Positions 25,242 through 37,440 of a stretch of 64,000 bases of DNA are shown in pieces. The stretch lies in contig CM051457.1 of assembly GCA_028274465.1 (NCBI GenBank), forward strand, positions 13,939,097 to 14,003,096, in the 5' to 3' direction. Origin of the DNA: Plantago ovata (Eukaryota > Streptophyta > Magnoliopsida > Lamiales > Plantaginaceae). Numbering within the stretch: the stretch's first letter is position 1; every line of letters starts with the position of its first letter. The notes beneath the pieces were generated by a model. That model was not told where the DNA came from, did no database searches, and saw only the letters and a program-made list of their open reading frames with translations. The translations under genes were made by a program, and so were the position numbers.

Positions 25242-27348
25242 CTGCAAGGCACATGGCAAAATTAGATAAAGAAACATTTGTCCAGAAAATCCTTAGTGTA
25301 TCCACATAATTATCAACAGAGCATAATTCACCGAAGGGCAAATATCTGATTGTAAATATGGCACACAGTATGCTTTTGGGAAATTGCACTAGCTTAGTAA
25401 TTGATATCAACACTTACAAGATACACCAACGGATTTCAACAAGAACGATGCACAAACATTTAAAAAGTATCATAAATTGTTCCCATACAGAATTAGTTTG
25501 GGATCAATTGTTGAATACGAAGAGAATTGAATAAAAAAGAGTTTGGTGCATGGAGAAGAGTTCTGCATTGATTCAGTCAAGAAAATGAATGAATAAATAA
25601 AATGAAAAGATAAAACAGAATAAACTGAAGTACAGACTACACAAAGTAACCTAGACCCTCTCTCAAAACAAAACAAAACAACAGATGCTTACGACTTAGG
25701 CTATGAGGGATTGGATCATGCAACTGCTAAGACACAATACAACTCTGACTATAGTGTCTGGACTGGAGTAAATCTATAACCAAGTTCAACTTGCGGGCAC
25801 AGCCTTGGGATTTCCATAAATCAAAAAAAAAACTCATAATTATTCCACATCTATAAACTGAGCATTGCAATTCGCAAGCACTTTGGTTTAGTGAGAAATA
25901 CAAAAGTTTAGCTTATGAAGAAATTTTGCTCTCTGTAGACATCAACAATGATCATGTGGTTGCATAATTAATGGCAAACTTGCAAATTCACAAAGGATTT
26001 TTAAAATGTATCTGGCAACTACAACACATGTGGCTGGCAATGATATAAGTTTCCAGCCACACCTATCACACACACATCCCCCATAAAAAAACCAGTGTAG
26101 TAAAATCAAAGATGCACTACAGAGCACAGTGAAAGAGCAGGTCACAGGGTTTTGCAAATTTATTGAACTCTACAAGACCACAAGTAGAAATTTCAAGTTT
26201 CTAGATGAAGAATTACAAAACCAGAATAATTACCGTCATGAAACTCTAGCCTCAAGACCTAATTCAATGACCTACTCAAATTTACAGATGGACAGCTACA
26301 ACTATGCCTTGGAATAATATTGGGAGGTACAAAAGCTCACAATGACCTACTCAATTCTGTTTTCTTTTGCTACAACTGCAAATTCAAAATGGACATTCTA
26401 TAATTTATGTGGCAACTACTTATACCATGTGTCATTGATCCAAATTTCCAGCAACAACTATCTCACAAGTCCCGGATAGAAACTAGTGTACTCAGAGATG
26501 TACCAAAAGCAGAGTGAAAGAGCAGGCCATGAGGCTTTGTCAAATTAACTACTCACACGGCCACAATTAGAGAGTTATCGACTTTCAAAACCCTAAGAAT
26601 CGGAACAAAACTCTTTCTAGACGAAGTATCAAAAAAGCAGATTATGAATTCCTAGCCTCAGGAACCTTATGCTACTGAAATTTGCAAGTGAACAACTACA
26701 ACTATGCCTTGGAGTAATTGGGAGTTAATAAAGCTTGAAAATCTGCCACTAGGTCTAGGTCAATTGCGTCTTCATTGACATAGTAGAAGTAAATTTTTAA
26801 CACGGTAACATATATTTTTTTTTGAAACGGCAAATATTATAATTACTCCTACACTACTACTAGTATACAAACATCCTAAACCACCTTATTTATCCACAAC
26901 TATACCAATCTTTTAACTCGGCACCACCTTATGACTCCAACACGGTAACATATTGATACCTCATCTAAACCATCGCAGTGATAAATCCTGGAATAACTGC
27001 AATTACATAATTGGTACCAATTACAAGTGTGAACTAATGTTTCCTTAGCTTTCGTGAAACTACTTGCCTCCATAGCTAAAGCAGAGCAATCCTCTACACA
27101 CGGTGTATCAGAATCAAAACTAACATCCACGAGCACAATGTACGATCCCGATTACCAAGCGTGATGAAAGTATCAGAAAATAAGCTTGATTTAGATACAC
27201 AACTACAAACCTAAAGGAAACCAGATTGCGGCAATTCACAGATTACAAAACATAATAATTCATCCAAATTCATCAATTATACAGGGCGAATGTGACGAAA
27301 TTAAAGATGCAAATTTGCAGAATTTTAAGCAAAGGAATCGAATGATAC
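25242..27348 (-). other. Probable 5'-leader intron of BUD31
   Basis: On the minus strand a donor CAG|GTATCATTC at 27349/27348, preceded by a pyrimidine-rich leader-like stretch (about 27430-27349), pairs with the acceptor TTGCAG at 25242. This gives a 2.1-kb leader intron, common in plant housekeeping genes. Inferred from splice signals only; transcript data would decide. Confidence 0.55.
25965..26725. repeat. Diverged tandem duplication, about 360-bp unit, two copies
   Basis: Copy A is about 25965-26330 and copy B about 26370-26725. Matching phrases in the same order include the GTGAAAGAGCAGG region (26130/26515), the TCTAGCCTCA region (26245/26650) and ACAACTATGCCTTGGA (26295/26698). Many substitutions and small indels separate them, so this is an old duplication. 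It lies inside the presumed BUD31 leader intron. Confidence 0.75.
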
Positions 27349-27429
27349 CTGGCTGGAATGGAAGGGGGAAAGAGCTTGAAGATGCTGGTTTTGGTTAGGG
27401 TTCTATACTTCTATTCAGTTAGTGAAGAT

Positions 27430-28024
27430 ATGCGTTTGCTGCGAAACTTCTAGAATTTGTTAATGAATTATGGAGGCTTAGTTCGCGGCTTAAGCATTAT
27501 TACCAAAGGATCACGGCCTGCCAACGCAGACCCAAGACTCGAGACGAGAGGCAGAGTGGGTGGGTAGAAGATTCTAGTCTCAAATAGGTTTATTAGATGC
27601 TAGACTAGTATATTACACCACCAAGACACATACATATGGGTCCAACATGTGTGGAGTCCACTATCATGTGTATTGATGGTGTAATAGAGTAAGTCTAGCA
27701 TGAAATAAAGATGTCAAATACAAATAAAATTGATAGATAAATAGAGTTGCTAATGCTAATTTAAGTGCTGATAAATTATAAATTAGCTAGTCTGGTTAGT
27801 GATAATTTGGGGGTGGAAGTCTTTAGAGAATCTCCACCTTCTTCACTTGTATCATTTTTTAACTTTGATACAGTCTAAGGAAGGACTTAATACACTTCTT
27901 TATTAAAAAATAAAAAAATAAAAAAAGTTAGGTAAAATTAGGAAAAAAAAATAAATTAAAAGACCGACCTCGACCTTGGTGTAGTGCGATTTTTTAGCCT
28001 TAACCTTAAAAGTACACATACATT
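27430..28024. other. BUD31 promoter region and intergenic
   Basis: The presumed transcription start of BUD31 lies near 27430; upstream (to the right) should be its promoter. No gene seen before the MITE at 28025. Confidence 0.4.
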
Positions 28025-28504
28025 TAGTGTTGTTTAACGAGCCGAGCCAAGTATTGTTGAGGCTCAGCTCGGCTCGTTTAACGAAGCGAGCTTAATTTTA
28101 GGCTCAAGCTCGGTTCATTTAGCTCGAGCTCGACTCGTTTGGCTCGGTTCATTTGTTCAAATACCATGAAAAATATGTTAAAATATTAAATAAAATATAA
28201 AAAAATCAAGATTATACGTTACAACCAACTCCTAAATGATGAAATGATTAAGTCTAACAAAATGCACATATAGTCAATTCAAGTCAATAATCTCAAACTT
28301 AAATCATAACTTTTATAATACTAATACTACTAATATTCTACATAATATCGGGCCTTAACGAGCCTTACCGAATACTCGCGAGCCGAGTTAGGCTCGGCTC
28401 GTTAGTGGAACGAGCCTAAGTTTAGACTCAAACTCGGCTCGATTACCTTATCGAGCCGAGTCAAGTTGAATACTCGACAAGGCTCGATTCGTGTAACATC
28501 ACTA
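28025..28504. mobile_element. hAT-like MITE, 480 bp
   Basis: Terminal inverted repeats start TAGTGTTGTTTAACGAGCC on the left and TAGTGATGTTACACGAATC on the complementary right end. The element is flanked by 8-bp near-repeats CATACATT (28017-28024) and CATTCATT (28505-28512), 7/8 identical, as expected for a hAT target duplication. Both subterminal regions are packed with GAGCCGAGC/GCTCGGCTC palindromes. No coding capacity. Confidence 0.8.
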
Positions 28505-28757
28505 CATTCATTTGCACCACGGTGCATGTCACTCTCTAATTTTTTTTTCTCACCAATGTATTGGTTTAAATTCTATCCGTTAAAATTCAACTCGGCCTTA
28601 CTTCCTTAGTAAATGTACTTGTGTGAGTTAGATGGGCTTGATCCATTTAGATATTGGACCTTCTCTGTGTTTGGGAACGTTGGGCCTATTTGACTAAGTT
28701 GGTGGGCCTATGAGGCGGAACTTGTCTAGCTCCTCTGCCGAACTTACGTACGTTGTA

Positions 28758-28980
28758 CTCATCTATTTTATTATATACGTTTGTTTTGTTGATTTTTTTA
28801 GTCTAGTTTGACATTCGATAAATTCTAAATTAAACTATAAAAAATATAATAATTATATTATAAAAATAGAATGAATAGACTTTCATAATATCATTTCACA
28901 TTTTATTTTTACGGTATTGAAGGTCATACAGGGTTAAAAAAGGTTAACAAAACAAACGTATAGAATAAAAAACAGATGAG
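28758..28980. mobile_element. Stowaway-like MITE, older copy
   Basis: About 223 bp bounded by TA (28756-28757 and 28981-28982). Ends are inverted (CTCATCTATTTTATTATATA on the left, CTCATCTGTTTTTTATTCTA on the complemented right), followed on both sides by an ACGTTTGTTTTGTT block. Arms resemble the intron-1 element at 15251 but are diverged. Confidence 0.75.
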
Positions 28981-30591
28981 TAAGTAATAACTCTATATAT
29001 GATGTATGTAAGTTGGGGTCGTCTTCCTCTAAACTTCAAATTTTGAGTTCTGTCTCTGATCAGTTCCGGTGAAGGTGGGGGCACATGGCTCCAACTCTAA
29101 TTTTCTCATTGGCAAGTTTTTTAAAGAACAATTTTAGTTCTTTATACATTTTTTTTTAATTATCACCATCACTTCTAAAAATAATGTGAGGGGAAGAAAG
29201 GCACAAGGTCAGTTACTAAGGTACATTTGGAGATGACCATGGCAGATGTCAATTTTGGAAGATGTAAATTGTATCCAACTCAGATACCACAGAGCATATA
29301 CTAGTAGTAGGATAATAACACCAAAAGTATGAGTTCCCTACCATATGATTCATGATTGATTTGTCTTTAGCGTCACGATGCACCACTTACGTCTAAAGTG
29401 TACAATCAACACTCTCTTGTCTAGTAGTAATAATATTTTAAGGCCAATATTGATCCATACTACGACGACTACCCCATTATACAACAATTTCCTCTTTTTT
29501 TTTTTTTTTCTCCCCTTAAATTCCTCGCTTATTGGAATGCCATAAATTGAAATGTTTGATATGAACTATGGTGATGTACTCTGGACATTAACTTGATTAA
29601 TTTATTTATGTCCACTTGTGCCTTTCCTTGCTCACACTTTGAAACAGAGTATGATTTCACATGAAGTCAATATGATATTTTAACTTCATTAGTTAACCTT
29701 ATATTTCAGTTTGAGGTATTTTTCCATTATAAGTCATGATAAGTTGAACAAATTGGCTCGTATAGTCTCGACTGTGTCCCAAAATCAACATATATAATTT
29801 GTGTATTGTTTTGTAATTTATTTTGTTTTTTGTCTTTAACTAGTGGTTTCTTTAAAGTTGTCATACTGCTGTTTTGTGAATACAAAATCAGATTGTTTAA
29901 ACCCAAACACTTTGAATACCTAGACACGACCAAACGGAATCGGGATCAACAATTTATAAACCTCAATGAGGTTAGCACATAAAACACGGCCATGTACCCG
30001 GTTGCGTGCCATGGAAAAAGTTTGAAACTTTCGGCAATTTGGTTCCGTGCGGTACATGTATAATGTATATTGGTCACGTGGTGGAAGTGGAACAGAGCAA
30101 TCAGTTACTTCGGGCGCGTAGTGTTAATTAATTCGCGTACAGTTCGTCTGTCCCAACAAAAATAGCCACCGTTGGCTTCTGTTACTGTTTAGGCCTGACC
30201 TGACCTCACCTATTTAAGGAAAATTCACAATAAACTTGTCAGACTCTCACATATTCCAAGACTAACTTAACTTTAATTTTATAACTTGAAATTACCAAAC
30301 AAATCCTAATCCTAATTGGAAAATTTATCACACAATCCATCAAATTTCCACCCCACATACATAAACAGAAACAAAAAAGACCCATCACTAAAAGATAGAT
30401 GGATCTATATATACAGACTACAAAGCTGGTATCTTCTTCTTCTTCTTAACCCATTCCAACTTCTTGATTCTCTGCATCCACCGGTTACTTTTGATTATCC
30501 AAAGCCGAAGAATATTCATTCATTCCATAGACGTACAGGGATTTTGATTTATTTATTTGAATTGATGTATGAGAGCAGGAGGGTAGAATTA
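28981..30591. other. Intergenic, BAC2 promoter side
   Basis: AT-rich with no gene. A TATTTAA box-like sequence near 30210 and a CT-rich tract (about 30430-30450) fit a promoter and leader for the BAC2 gene. The frame of BAC2 is open upstream to an in-frame ATG at 30316. Confidence 0.4.
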
Positions 30592-32888
30592 ATGGATTTC
30601 TGGCCGGAGTTTCTCGCGAGCAGCTGGGGTAAGGAGTTTGTGGCAGGAGGGTTCGGTGGCGCCGCTGGTATAGTAGCCGGTTATCCGCTTGATACCGTCA
30701 GGATAAGGCAGCAGCATTCCAGCCAAGGATCGGCTTTCGACGTTCTCCGCCGTGTCGCCAGTAAGGAAGGACCATGGTCTCTATATCGTGGCATGGCTGC
30801 TCCTTTGGCTTCCGTTACTTTCCAGGTTTGTTACTTTCTGATTTTCCTTATTTTTCTTTTTTATTTAATTTATATGCATGTGTTATGTGGTCCATGAGGC
30901 CTAGCTTAATTGGTTTAATTGGTGCGTAAAATGCTCTAGTTTCAGAGGTTGGTTTAAATCTTTATGAATAATATGATTGATGCCACAACAGTTGAAGGCT
31001 TTTTGCAAAAAGGAGAGAGGATACTGTTTATCATTAGATAGCCAAGAATATTCAATTTTAGTGAAACCTAGGACTAAATTTCAAGAGTTTATCAAATGGC
31101 ACATCTGAGCATGAGATTGAGAAACAGAGTTCATTAGTTTTTACTATTTGAGAACATGTCCAAAAATGTTGTTATCATTACTCAAAGCCTAATTGAGAGA
31201 TCCGGGATGGAACTTTAAAGTAGAGTGGTAGGCCTAATCTTCTTTCTGGGAATATCTATGAGAACTCCAAAGTAATTAAACGTGACTAGAACAATTTTAA
31301 AACGTGTAATTTGTTTGTGCACTCTGTGTAGCACTTAGAAAATAGACTACAGGCAACTGTATGGTCTGTGCTGGCTTAAAGGTTCGGTTTTTAGTCAGGG
31401 GTCGGGTTTAAATAAAGAGTTCAAATCCTAGGAAGATAATAAGCACTAGGAGTTGTATTATATTTTGTCATCCGGTCAAGGTTTTACAATGACCTACTGA
31501 AGCCTCTAAGACGGAGACAAACAGTATGTCTAGAAATACATAGATAGGAACCGAGATTCTAACGTGGTGATTTAATGTGTTGTACCCTAAATGTGCCATA
31601 GCGTGCATTTGGTGCGTGTCAACCTCCTCCTATATGCCTAGATGTGAACAAGCAGGTTCGATGTATTTAACCAAATAACTCTGATTAGGCCTCAAAATAA
31701 TTTGTATTTTCTTTATAATCATTATTCATTAATCAATCAAAGCTTCATGACAAAACCATACCTTAACTTTTTCTTTCAGGATTGTACTGCTGATAAGGCA
31801 ATCTTAGAAAAAGATGCAGATCGTGTGCACTTTATCTAGAAGTAATAGTATTTTGTTTCTATAAAGGACATTAGCCATCTGTCATGATGGTTATGGATAA
31901 CCTATAACCTTTTAATTAATGTCTCAAGGAGAGTCCCAAAGAGTTTTTGCCTCTAAGCTTGAGTTACGTATACGAGTTGAGTTAGCGCTAGATTATTTCT
32001 GTAGACTATAGACCGAATATATGAGTAAGTTGTTGTCATTCTGGGCAAGAATTTTGTTTTCTAAATATTATTACAGGTCCTTAGTTAAGATCATTGATGG
32101 AGTTATATTATTGTTATAATATGTTTCTGTGAATTGATTTAACATTTCAAAGTGAGCTTACTAGACCTCCTTCTCTTTGGCTACCGCAGAATGCACTTGT
32201 TTTCCAAACATACGCGGTACTATCAAGAGCATTTGACCGGAACATCACACCAAATGATCCACCGTCATACAAAGGCGTTTATCTGGGTGGAATCGGAACA
32301 GGGGCAATACAGAGCTTACTCCTCAGTCCTGTTGAGCTAGTGAAAATTCGCTTGCAGCTACAAACAAAAACACGGGAAACTAATCAGACTGGGACACACA
32401 AGGGTCCGTTAGATGTTGCAAGAAGCATAATGAGAACAGAAGGTTGGAAAGGCATCTACCGTGGTTTTACTATCACTTTGCTAAGAGATGCACCAGCACA
32501 CGGGGTGTATTTCTTGACGTATGAGTGGGTGAGGGAGCAACTCCATCCAGGGTGCAGGAAGACCGGTCAGGAGACATTCAGAACCATGCTTCTTGCTGGG
32601 GGTCTTGCAGGAGTTGCCAGCTGGATTTGCTGCTACCCCTTGGATGTAATCAAAACAAGAATCCAAGCACAGTCACAATCGTCGCCTTTGAGGTATTCAG
32701 GAATTGTTGATTGTTTTAGAACAAGTGTTGAAAAAGAGGGGTATGGTGTTCTATGGAGAGGATTAGGAACAGCTGTTGCTAGAGCGTTTGTTGTAAATGG
32801 GGCCATCTTTATGGCATATGAGACTGCTCTGAGATGCATCTTTAACAACAATGATCATGCTACCATTCAGGCGGAAAATGCTTTGTAG
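30592..32888 (+). CDS. BAC2: Mitochondrial basic amino acid carrier BAC2 (arginine/ornithine transporter)
   Basis: Exons 30592-30825 and 32190-32888, junction CAG|GTTTGT to CCGCAG|AATGCA, 310 aa. Mitochondrial carrier family (SLC25): three repeats with the Px[DE]xx[KR] signatures YPLDTVR (from 31), SPVELVK (from 124) and YPLDVIK (from 227), six transmembrane helices, inner mitochondrial membrane. The start MDFWPEF and stretches such as YRGMAAPLASVTFQNA and TRTMLLAGGLAGVASW-like segments match Arabidopsis BAC2, which exchanges arginine, ornithine, lysine and histidine and is induced by hyperosmotic stress. The frame is open upstream with further ATGs at 30316 and 30565; 30592 was chosen because it matches the family N-terminus. 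The single intron is 1364 bp. Confidence 0.95.
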
Positions 32889-34222
32889 AAGTAGCTTCCT
32901 AATGATTCAGCAAGTTCAACATGAAAAATTGATGTTTGTAGCAGCAGTTTTCAGGGTTGAAGTTCATCATCCACGTATCAGACTTACTTTTACGTAAAAG
33001 GCAAACTAAAGGGGATCATGGATATTATTTCCGAACTAGTTTAAGTTTCAATCTTTCCTGTAAGCGGAAACATACAACAGATAGACAAAGTTCTTCAATT
33101 TGGTGAAATGAATTTCATCAGACTGAACCAAAGTTCAGATAACTGTACTGTACATGATTGTGCAAAAAAAGAAAGAAAAAAAAAAAAAAAAAAGGAACAT
33201 AGATCTCAATGAAGAACATTTCGTTCTCAGCATTTCATTTCTGCCATCTTGACAAAGCTAACTAAGCATATGTGCAGGCTCCCTACTATGTTCGTTCGTG
33301 AAGTTATCGTTCAACCTAACCACATGCTATGAATTTATATTATTAACTCTATCTACAGAGAATAATACCAGAAAACTCAAAGACATAATAAAAGTGGTAA
33401 CCAAGATTGATACAGACCTAAAAAACATGACAGAGCTCTTCAAAATTCAACAACTCCAAGTACAAAGCTCAGATAACCAACAGTTTTACTTCATCGTTAT
33501 CACAGTTTCAAAACCGACACCAAAAGTCAGTACAATCATCAATCAATATTCATGTTTATTGGTTATATATAACCAGTAGTCTACAACAACACATAAGAAC
33601 ACAACAAAGTTTAGATGACTATTCTTGATTGTGCTATAATGCATAAGGAACACAGATCTCAAAGAAGATTGTTTCTTTCTCAGGCTAAGGATATTACTAG
33701 TTTTACAGCAGCAGTTTTCTATCTGCTAGTAAAGTTATGAACATTAAGGCTCTACATGCATGGCACAATACCAGAAACTCAGACATATCAAGATTGATTC
33801 AAAAAAAATTTAAAAAAAACCTGGAGAATGGTATTGCAACATGCAAGCAAACAAACTTAACGAATAATCTTCGAAGTTGATGAACAATTCAAGTACAAAG
33901 AGCAGAAAACAACAGTATTTATTTCATTAATGTCAGAGTTCCAAAACTAACAGAACAAATGAGTAAAAACTACGAAGTAGTCATCAGGATTGATTCGATG
34001 TACAAACCTGAAGAATGTATTGCAACTTGCAAAAAAAGAACAAGATTCAAGAATAACGCTCTTCGAATTTCGACTACCCTTTGCACTAAGATCAGAAAAC
34101 AACAGTTCTATTTCGTTGATCAAAAGTGATACAACGAACCATGCAATCATCAATTTGCAGTCATCTTTGTTCTTCATCACCATTAGTCCACAACAACAAA
34201 GCACAGTTCACATACACCTTAA
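32889..34222. repeat. 3' flank of PDX1-like copy 1, duplicated elsewhere in the cluster
   Basis: The left end holds the BAC2 3' UTR and an A-rich run (33170-33192). From about 33290 to 34222 the sequence recurs at about 40510-41461. Its last part (33883-34224) recurs at 41507-41848 with one substitution in 342 bp and no gap. A weaker relative lies at about 46180-46596. These are the 3' flanks of the PDX1-like genes, so the duplicated unit extends about 0.9 kb beyond the coding region. Confidence 0.9.
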
Positions 34223-35188
34223 TCAGTGATCACCATGATCAGCAGGGAACTGAGCATCTTCTGGATCAATACCCAACATTAAATCTTCATTCACCAACCC
34301 AGTAGTAACCTCCGCGAGCACCGCCGGATCAGAATCGACATGGGTAACAGCCCTGACGATGGCCGCAATCCACCTAATCGGATTCACATGGTCAAACACC
34401 TCTAACCCGACAAACACACCATGACAGCCCAACTTTGTCATCAACACAGCATCAGCAGGCGTAATAATTCCTCCAGCAGCAAAATTTCTAACCGGAAACC
34501 GCACATAGTTCTTGATCAGATCCACAAGACTATAAGAAGCCTGAATCCTGTATGAAAAGTCGAACACCTCATCCGGTTCCATTCTTTCCAGAAGCCTATA
34601 TTCAGCCATAACTCTCCTCACATTGGCGACAGTCTCCCTGATATCACCAGAACCAGTCATATCTCCTTGAATTCGTATCAACGAAGCACCTTCTTCCATT
34701 CTCCTCAACTTCTCACCGAAATCACGACAGCCGCAGATAAAAGGAGTCCTAAACGATTCCTTATTGATGAAATGATCCTCATCGGCCGGGGATAAAACCT
34801 CGCTCTCGTCAATGTAATCGACACCGATTGATTCAAGTATCTGGGCCTCAGCGAAGTGGCCCGCACGCACTCTCACCATTACTGGAATTTTTACAGATTG
34901 CTTGATCTCTATGACGACAGCAGGATCAGGCATAGGGGTAACATCACCAGGTGTAGGTCTGCAAGTGACGAGTACGCAAGACGCGCCGGCATTTGCAGCC
35001 ATTTGGGCTTGACGCTTAGAGGTAACTTCGACTATTACGCCGCGGAGCGACTGAGCCTTGTCTTCTTTTATCGCTTCCAACATCCTAATCTGCTTCCTTT
35101 TTCTGTCAGCCTCGCTGCCACCAACGTAGATTTTACTCTTGATGCCGTCCAAAAATGGGAAAGGGTTTCGGCCGGTATTCCCCGCCAT
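34223..35188 (-). CDS. PDX1.2-like pyridoxal phosphate synthase pseudoenzyme, copy 1
   Basis: Intronless, 321 aa. From residue 51 it follows the PDX1 (SOR/SNZ) beta-barrel: GVIVEVTSKRQAQMAANAGA, MPDPAVVIEIKQSV, ILESIGVDYIDESEVL, PFICGCRDFGE, FAAGGIITPADAVLM. Catalytic positions are changed: the lysine of VMAKAR is R106 (VMVRVR), the second lysine (RTKGE) is Q174 (RIQGD), and the active-site Asp is E54. These changes match the non-catalytic Arabidopsis PDX1.2, which boosts its active paralogues within the 12-mer under heat. The phosphate-site GSG is GLE. The first 50 residues have no resemblance to ordinary PDX1. The promoter carries a heat-shock element. Role as a regulatory partner of active PDX1 is inference; no active PDX1 or PDX2 gene lies in the window. 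Confidence 0.93.
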   Translation of the reverse strand: MAGNTGRNPFPFLDGIKSKIYVGGSEADRKRKQIRMLEAIKEDKAQSLRGVIVEVTSKRQAQMAANAGASCVLVTCRPTPGDVTPMPDPAVVIEIKQSVKIPVMVRVRAGHFAEAQILESIGVDYIDESEVLSPADEDHFINKESFRTPFICGCRDFGEKLRRMEEGASLIRIQGDMTGSGDIRETVANVRRVMAEYRLLERMEPDEVFDFSYRIQASYSLVDLIKNYVRFPVRNFAAGGIITPADAVLMTKLGCHGVFVGLEVFDHVNPIRWIAAIVRAVTHVDSDPAVLAEVTTGLVNEDLMLGIDPEDAQFPADHGDH

Positions 35189-35300
35189 TGCTGTTGAGAA
35201 AGTGTTTGATTGAATGTCAGTTGTGAGAGAATAGAAGAGAAAATTGAATAGCAGTTGGTTCAGAAAGTGTAGAATTGGGGAAGGAAGGAGGCGATACTGA

Positions 35301-35333
35301 TTTATACTGGCTGGCGGTGGTTCCAGAAGTTTC
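35301..35333 (-). promoter_or_regulatory. TATA box plus perfect heat-shock element, copy 1
   Basis: The + strand reads TTCCAGAAGTTTC at 35321-35333, a perfect TTCnnGAAnnTTC heat-shock element (orientation-independent). A TATAAA on the minus strand sits at 35306-35301, about 113 bp above the start codon and 14 bp downstream of the HSE. The same arrangement occurs at the other two copies. Confidence 0.85.
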
Positions 35334-36313
35334 TATATCCACGATCGACGGTTACAAGTTTGTTGGAGATTGGAATTGTAGCCGGCTGCCGTTGCCCACG
35401 CAAACTGGCTTTTAATTGTATCTGTGTTTTGAAACTCCAGAGTTGACCCGGTCAATTTTAACTACAATCAACTCTAACTCCAGCCTCATCTCCTTAATAT
35501 ACTTGCTCACTTACTCCACCCGTATAAATTTTAATTTGATGTGTTGAATTTTTGTTAGATTGAGTTTTACTCCACATTAATTTTAAATGGTACTAAAAAC
35601 AATATTATATCTACTCATCTACCTCAGTAGCGTTATCAACTCCTTTATTAGATCTACCTCATTAACGTTTTCAACCCCTTTCAACTTAGTCCCTGTATGG
35701 AGAAGTCAAACATCGTTTTTATGTTTACCAGTGACTATTAAAGTTCATAAGTTAGTAGTGTTTCTAATATTTTTTTTTAAAAAAAATTATCAATATAATT
35801 TAGGTGTAATATATCGGTCAAACATGATTGTCGTCGACCGAATAGGAACTTTGTAATGAAATGGAATAAGTATTAATTAGCATCACCACAAATAATGAAA
35901 AGGATAGGTAATAGATAGCTAAATTTAGTAGAATTTGTGTACATCTAAAATTGTTGGTTTATCTGTGTGTTTTGTCTCTATAAGAATTACATATACTCCC
36001 TGCAATTATTTATTCTTAGCAAAAACTAGAGAATGTGTTGGTTTTCTGAAAGAATAAATCACTAGGGGCAATCTAAATTCTAAACAAACAAAATATATAG
36101 GTTAATTAGTGTCTACTTTTTGTTGTCTAAAATATATATGTGTGTGTATATCTATCTATAATATTTCTTCATTTCCTAATCCATATAATACTAGAATTCC
36201 TAGTAATAAACGGCAAAGAGTTCTGTAAATTGCACAATAAACTATTAAAAATACAATTAAATTAAATTAAATTAAAGGTTAATTACGAATTACTAAATTA
36301 TGAAACTTTCCAA
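35334..36313. other. Upstream flank of copy 1, then unrelated AT-rich DNA
   Basis: Up to about 35510 the sequence matches the upstream flanks of copies 2 and 3 (AGAGTTGACCCGGTCAAT block at about 35440). After that, homology stops and resumes only at about 39290, so roughly 3.8 kb has been inserted here. No gene recognised. Confidence 0.6.
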
Positions 36314-36481
36314 TACTCCTTCCCTTCCTTATATAAGTTATTATAAATTACTCATTTGACTTTTTTCGGTCAACAACTCTCAAATTTAACTATCGATTAA
36401 TGCTAAACTATAATGATAAAATAACTAATAAAATTATATTTTAAAAGTATAAATCTAAGTTTTCATAATATAATTTTCCAT
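36314..36481. mobile_element. Half of a Stowaway-like MITE (right end missing)
   Basis: Begins TA-CTCCTTCCCTTCCTTAT, and includes the CATTTGACTTTTTTCGGTCAAC and TTTTCATAATATAATTTTC type phrases seen in the complete element at 15251-15500. No matching right terminus; it stops against the LINE remnant. Confidence 0.45.
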
Positions 36482-37440
36482 AGTGATCTCTAAAAATGCA
36501 ACCACAACTTATGTGTCCTGGATTTTCCAAGCTGGAACCGTCTATATTCAAAGCAATAAATTCTATTGGTGGAGGTTCCCATTTGCATTGTATTGTAGTG
36601 TGTTGTGGAACTGGTTGAACTGGGAAGCGTAAGCTCGTTACTTGTTAGAGATTTTGGATCCCGAATTTATTAAAGGTAATATTCTCGTGACGAAACATAA
36701 AATTATCCCCGAGTTGCCAAAAAATCCAACATGATAGAGTTGAGAATGAGGATTTGTTGGGCTTCATTAGTTGGAAAAGAATGGTAGAATGGTAGACAAA
36801 TTGATATCATAATTTAGAACTTGATGTGGCCAAAGTCCAATTCTGATATCCTGAAACGCTTGGCACTTGGCAGTGGAACAAACTATGTTGCAAATCTTCC
36901 TGCATTTCAGCATTGCAAAGATTGCATATGGGAGATTGTAAGTTAGTCTGCTGAAAGAGTCAAAAAGCTGTGTAATCCTAACCAAAGAGAAATAAAGCTA
37001 CTTTTGGCAAAACGTGGAGTTGCCAAATTCGTGCCCATGGCCATTGAGGAAGTTGACCGATTCCTGAATAAGTGCATTGTAGGCCACCTTAATCGTGAAA
37101 TCATCTGACACGGAATGTATCTGAGTAATAGAATCCTCTTGTGATTCTAAAGGAATGGGAATTCCTAAAATAAACGCAACGATGTTGGGGTGGGACTAAT
37201 TGATGCAGTTTCAACGTATTCCATTCTCGAGAGTTGGTGATAATATCCTTTACTAGGAGTGGTTCAAGGTTTTTAAATGGTGACCACATATATCGGGGGA
37301 AATAGCGCATGATCTTTCCAAAATTAAAGCCGGTGTTATTACCATTCCCTAGTTGACATGCTAAATGTTGTAGAAAACAATAACGAGATTTAATGAACCC
37401 AACATCATTTTTCCTTGTTAATTATTGACAGCTGACTGCC
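36482..37440 (-). mobile_element. LINE ORF2 remnant (RT C-terminus, zf-RVT, start of RNase H)
   Basis: Minus-strand reading with several frameshifts: GIPIPLESQEDSI, IKVAYNALIQES, WARIWQLHVLPK (37250-37010), then the zinc motif CNLCNAEMQEDLQHSLFHC (about 36925-36870), then the RNase H start WEPPPIEFIALNIDGSS (about 36580-36520), where it is cut off. It belongs to the same broad LINE family as 2640-4165 but is a different copy. Non-functional. Confidence 0.8.

Noticed and set aside
28025-28504. Regular short palindromes that could suggest a CRISPR-like array
   Set aside because: Spacing is irregular, the host is a plant, and inverted termini plus target duplication explain it as a MITE.
33947-34204. 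85-codon minus-strand frame occurring identically at 41571-41828
   Set aside because: Its conservation comes from the recent duplication of the 3' flank; no codon bias or known family.
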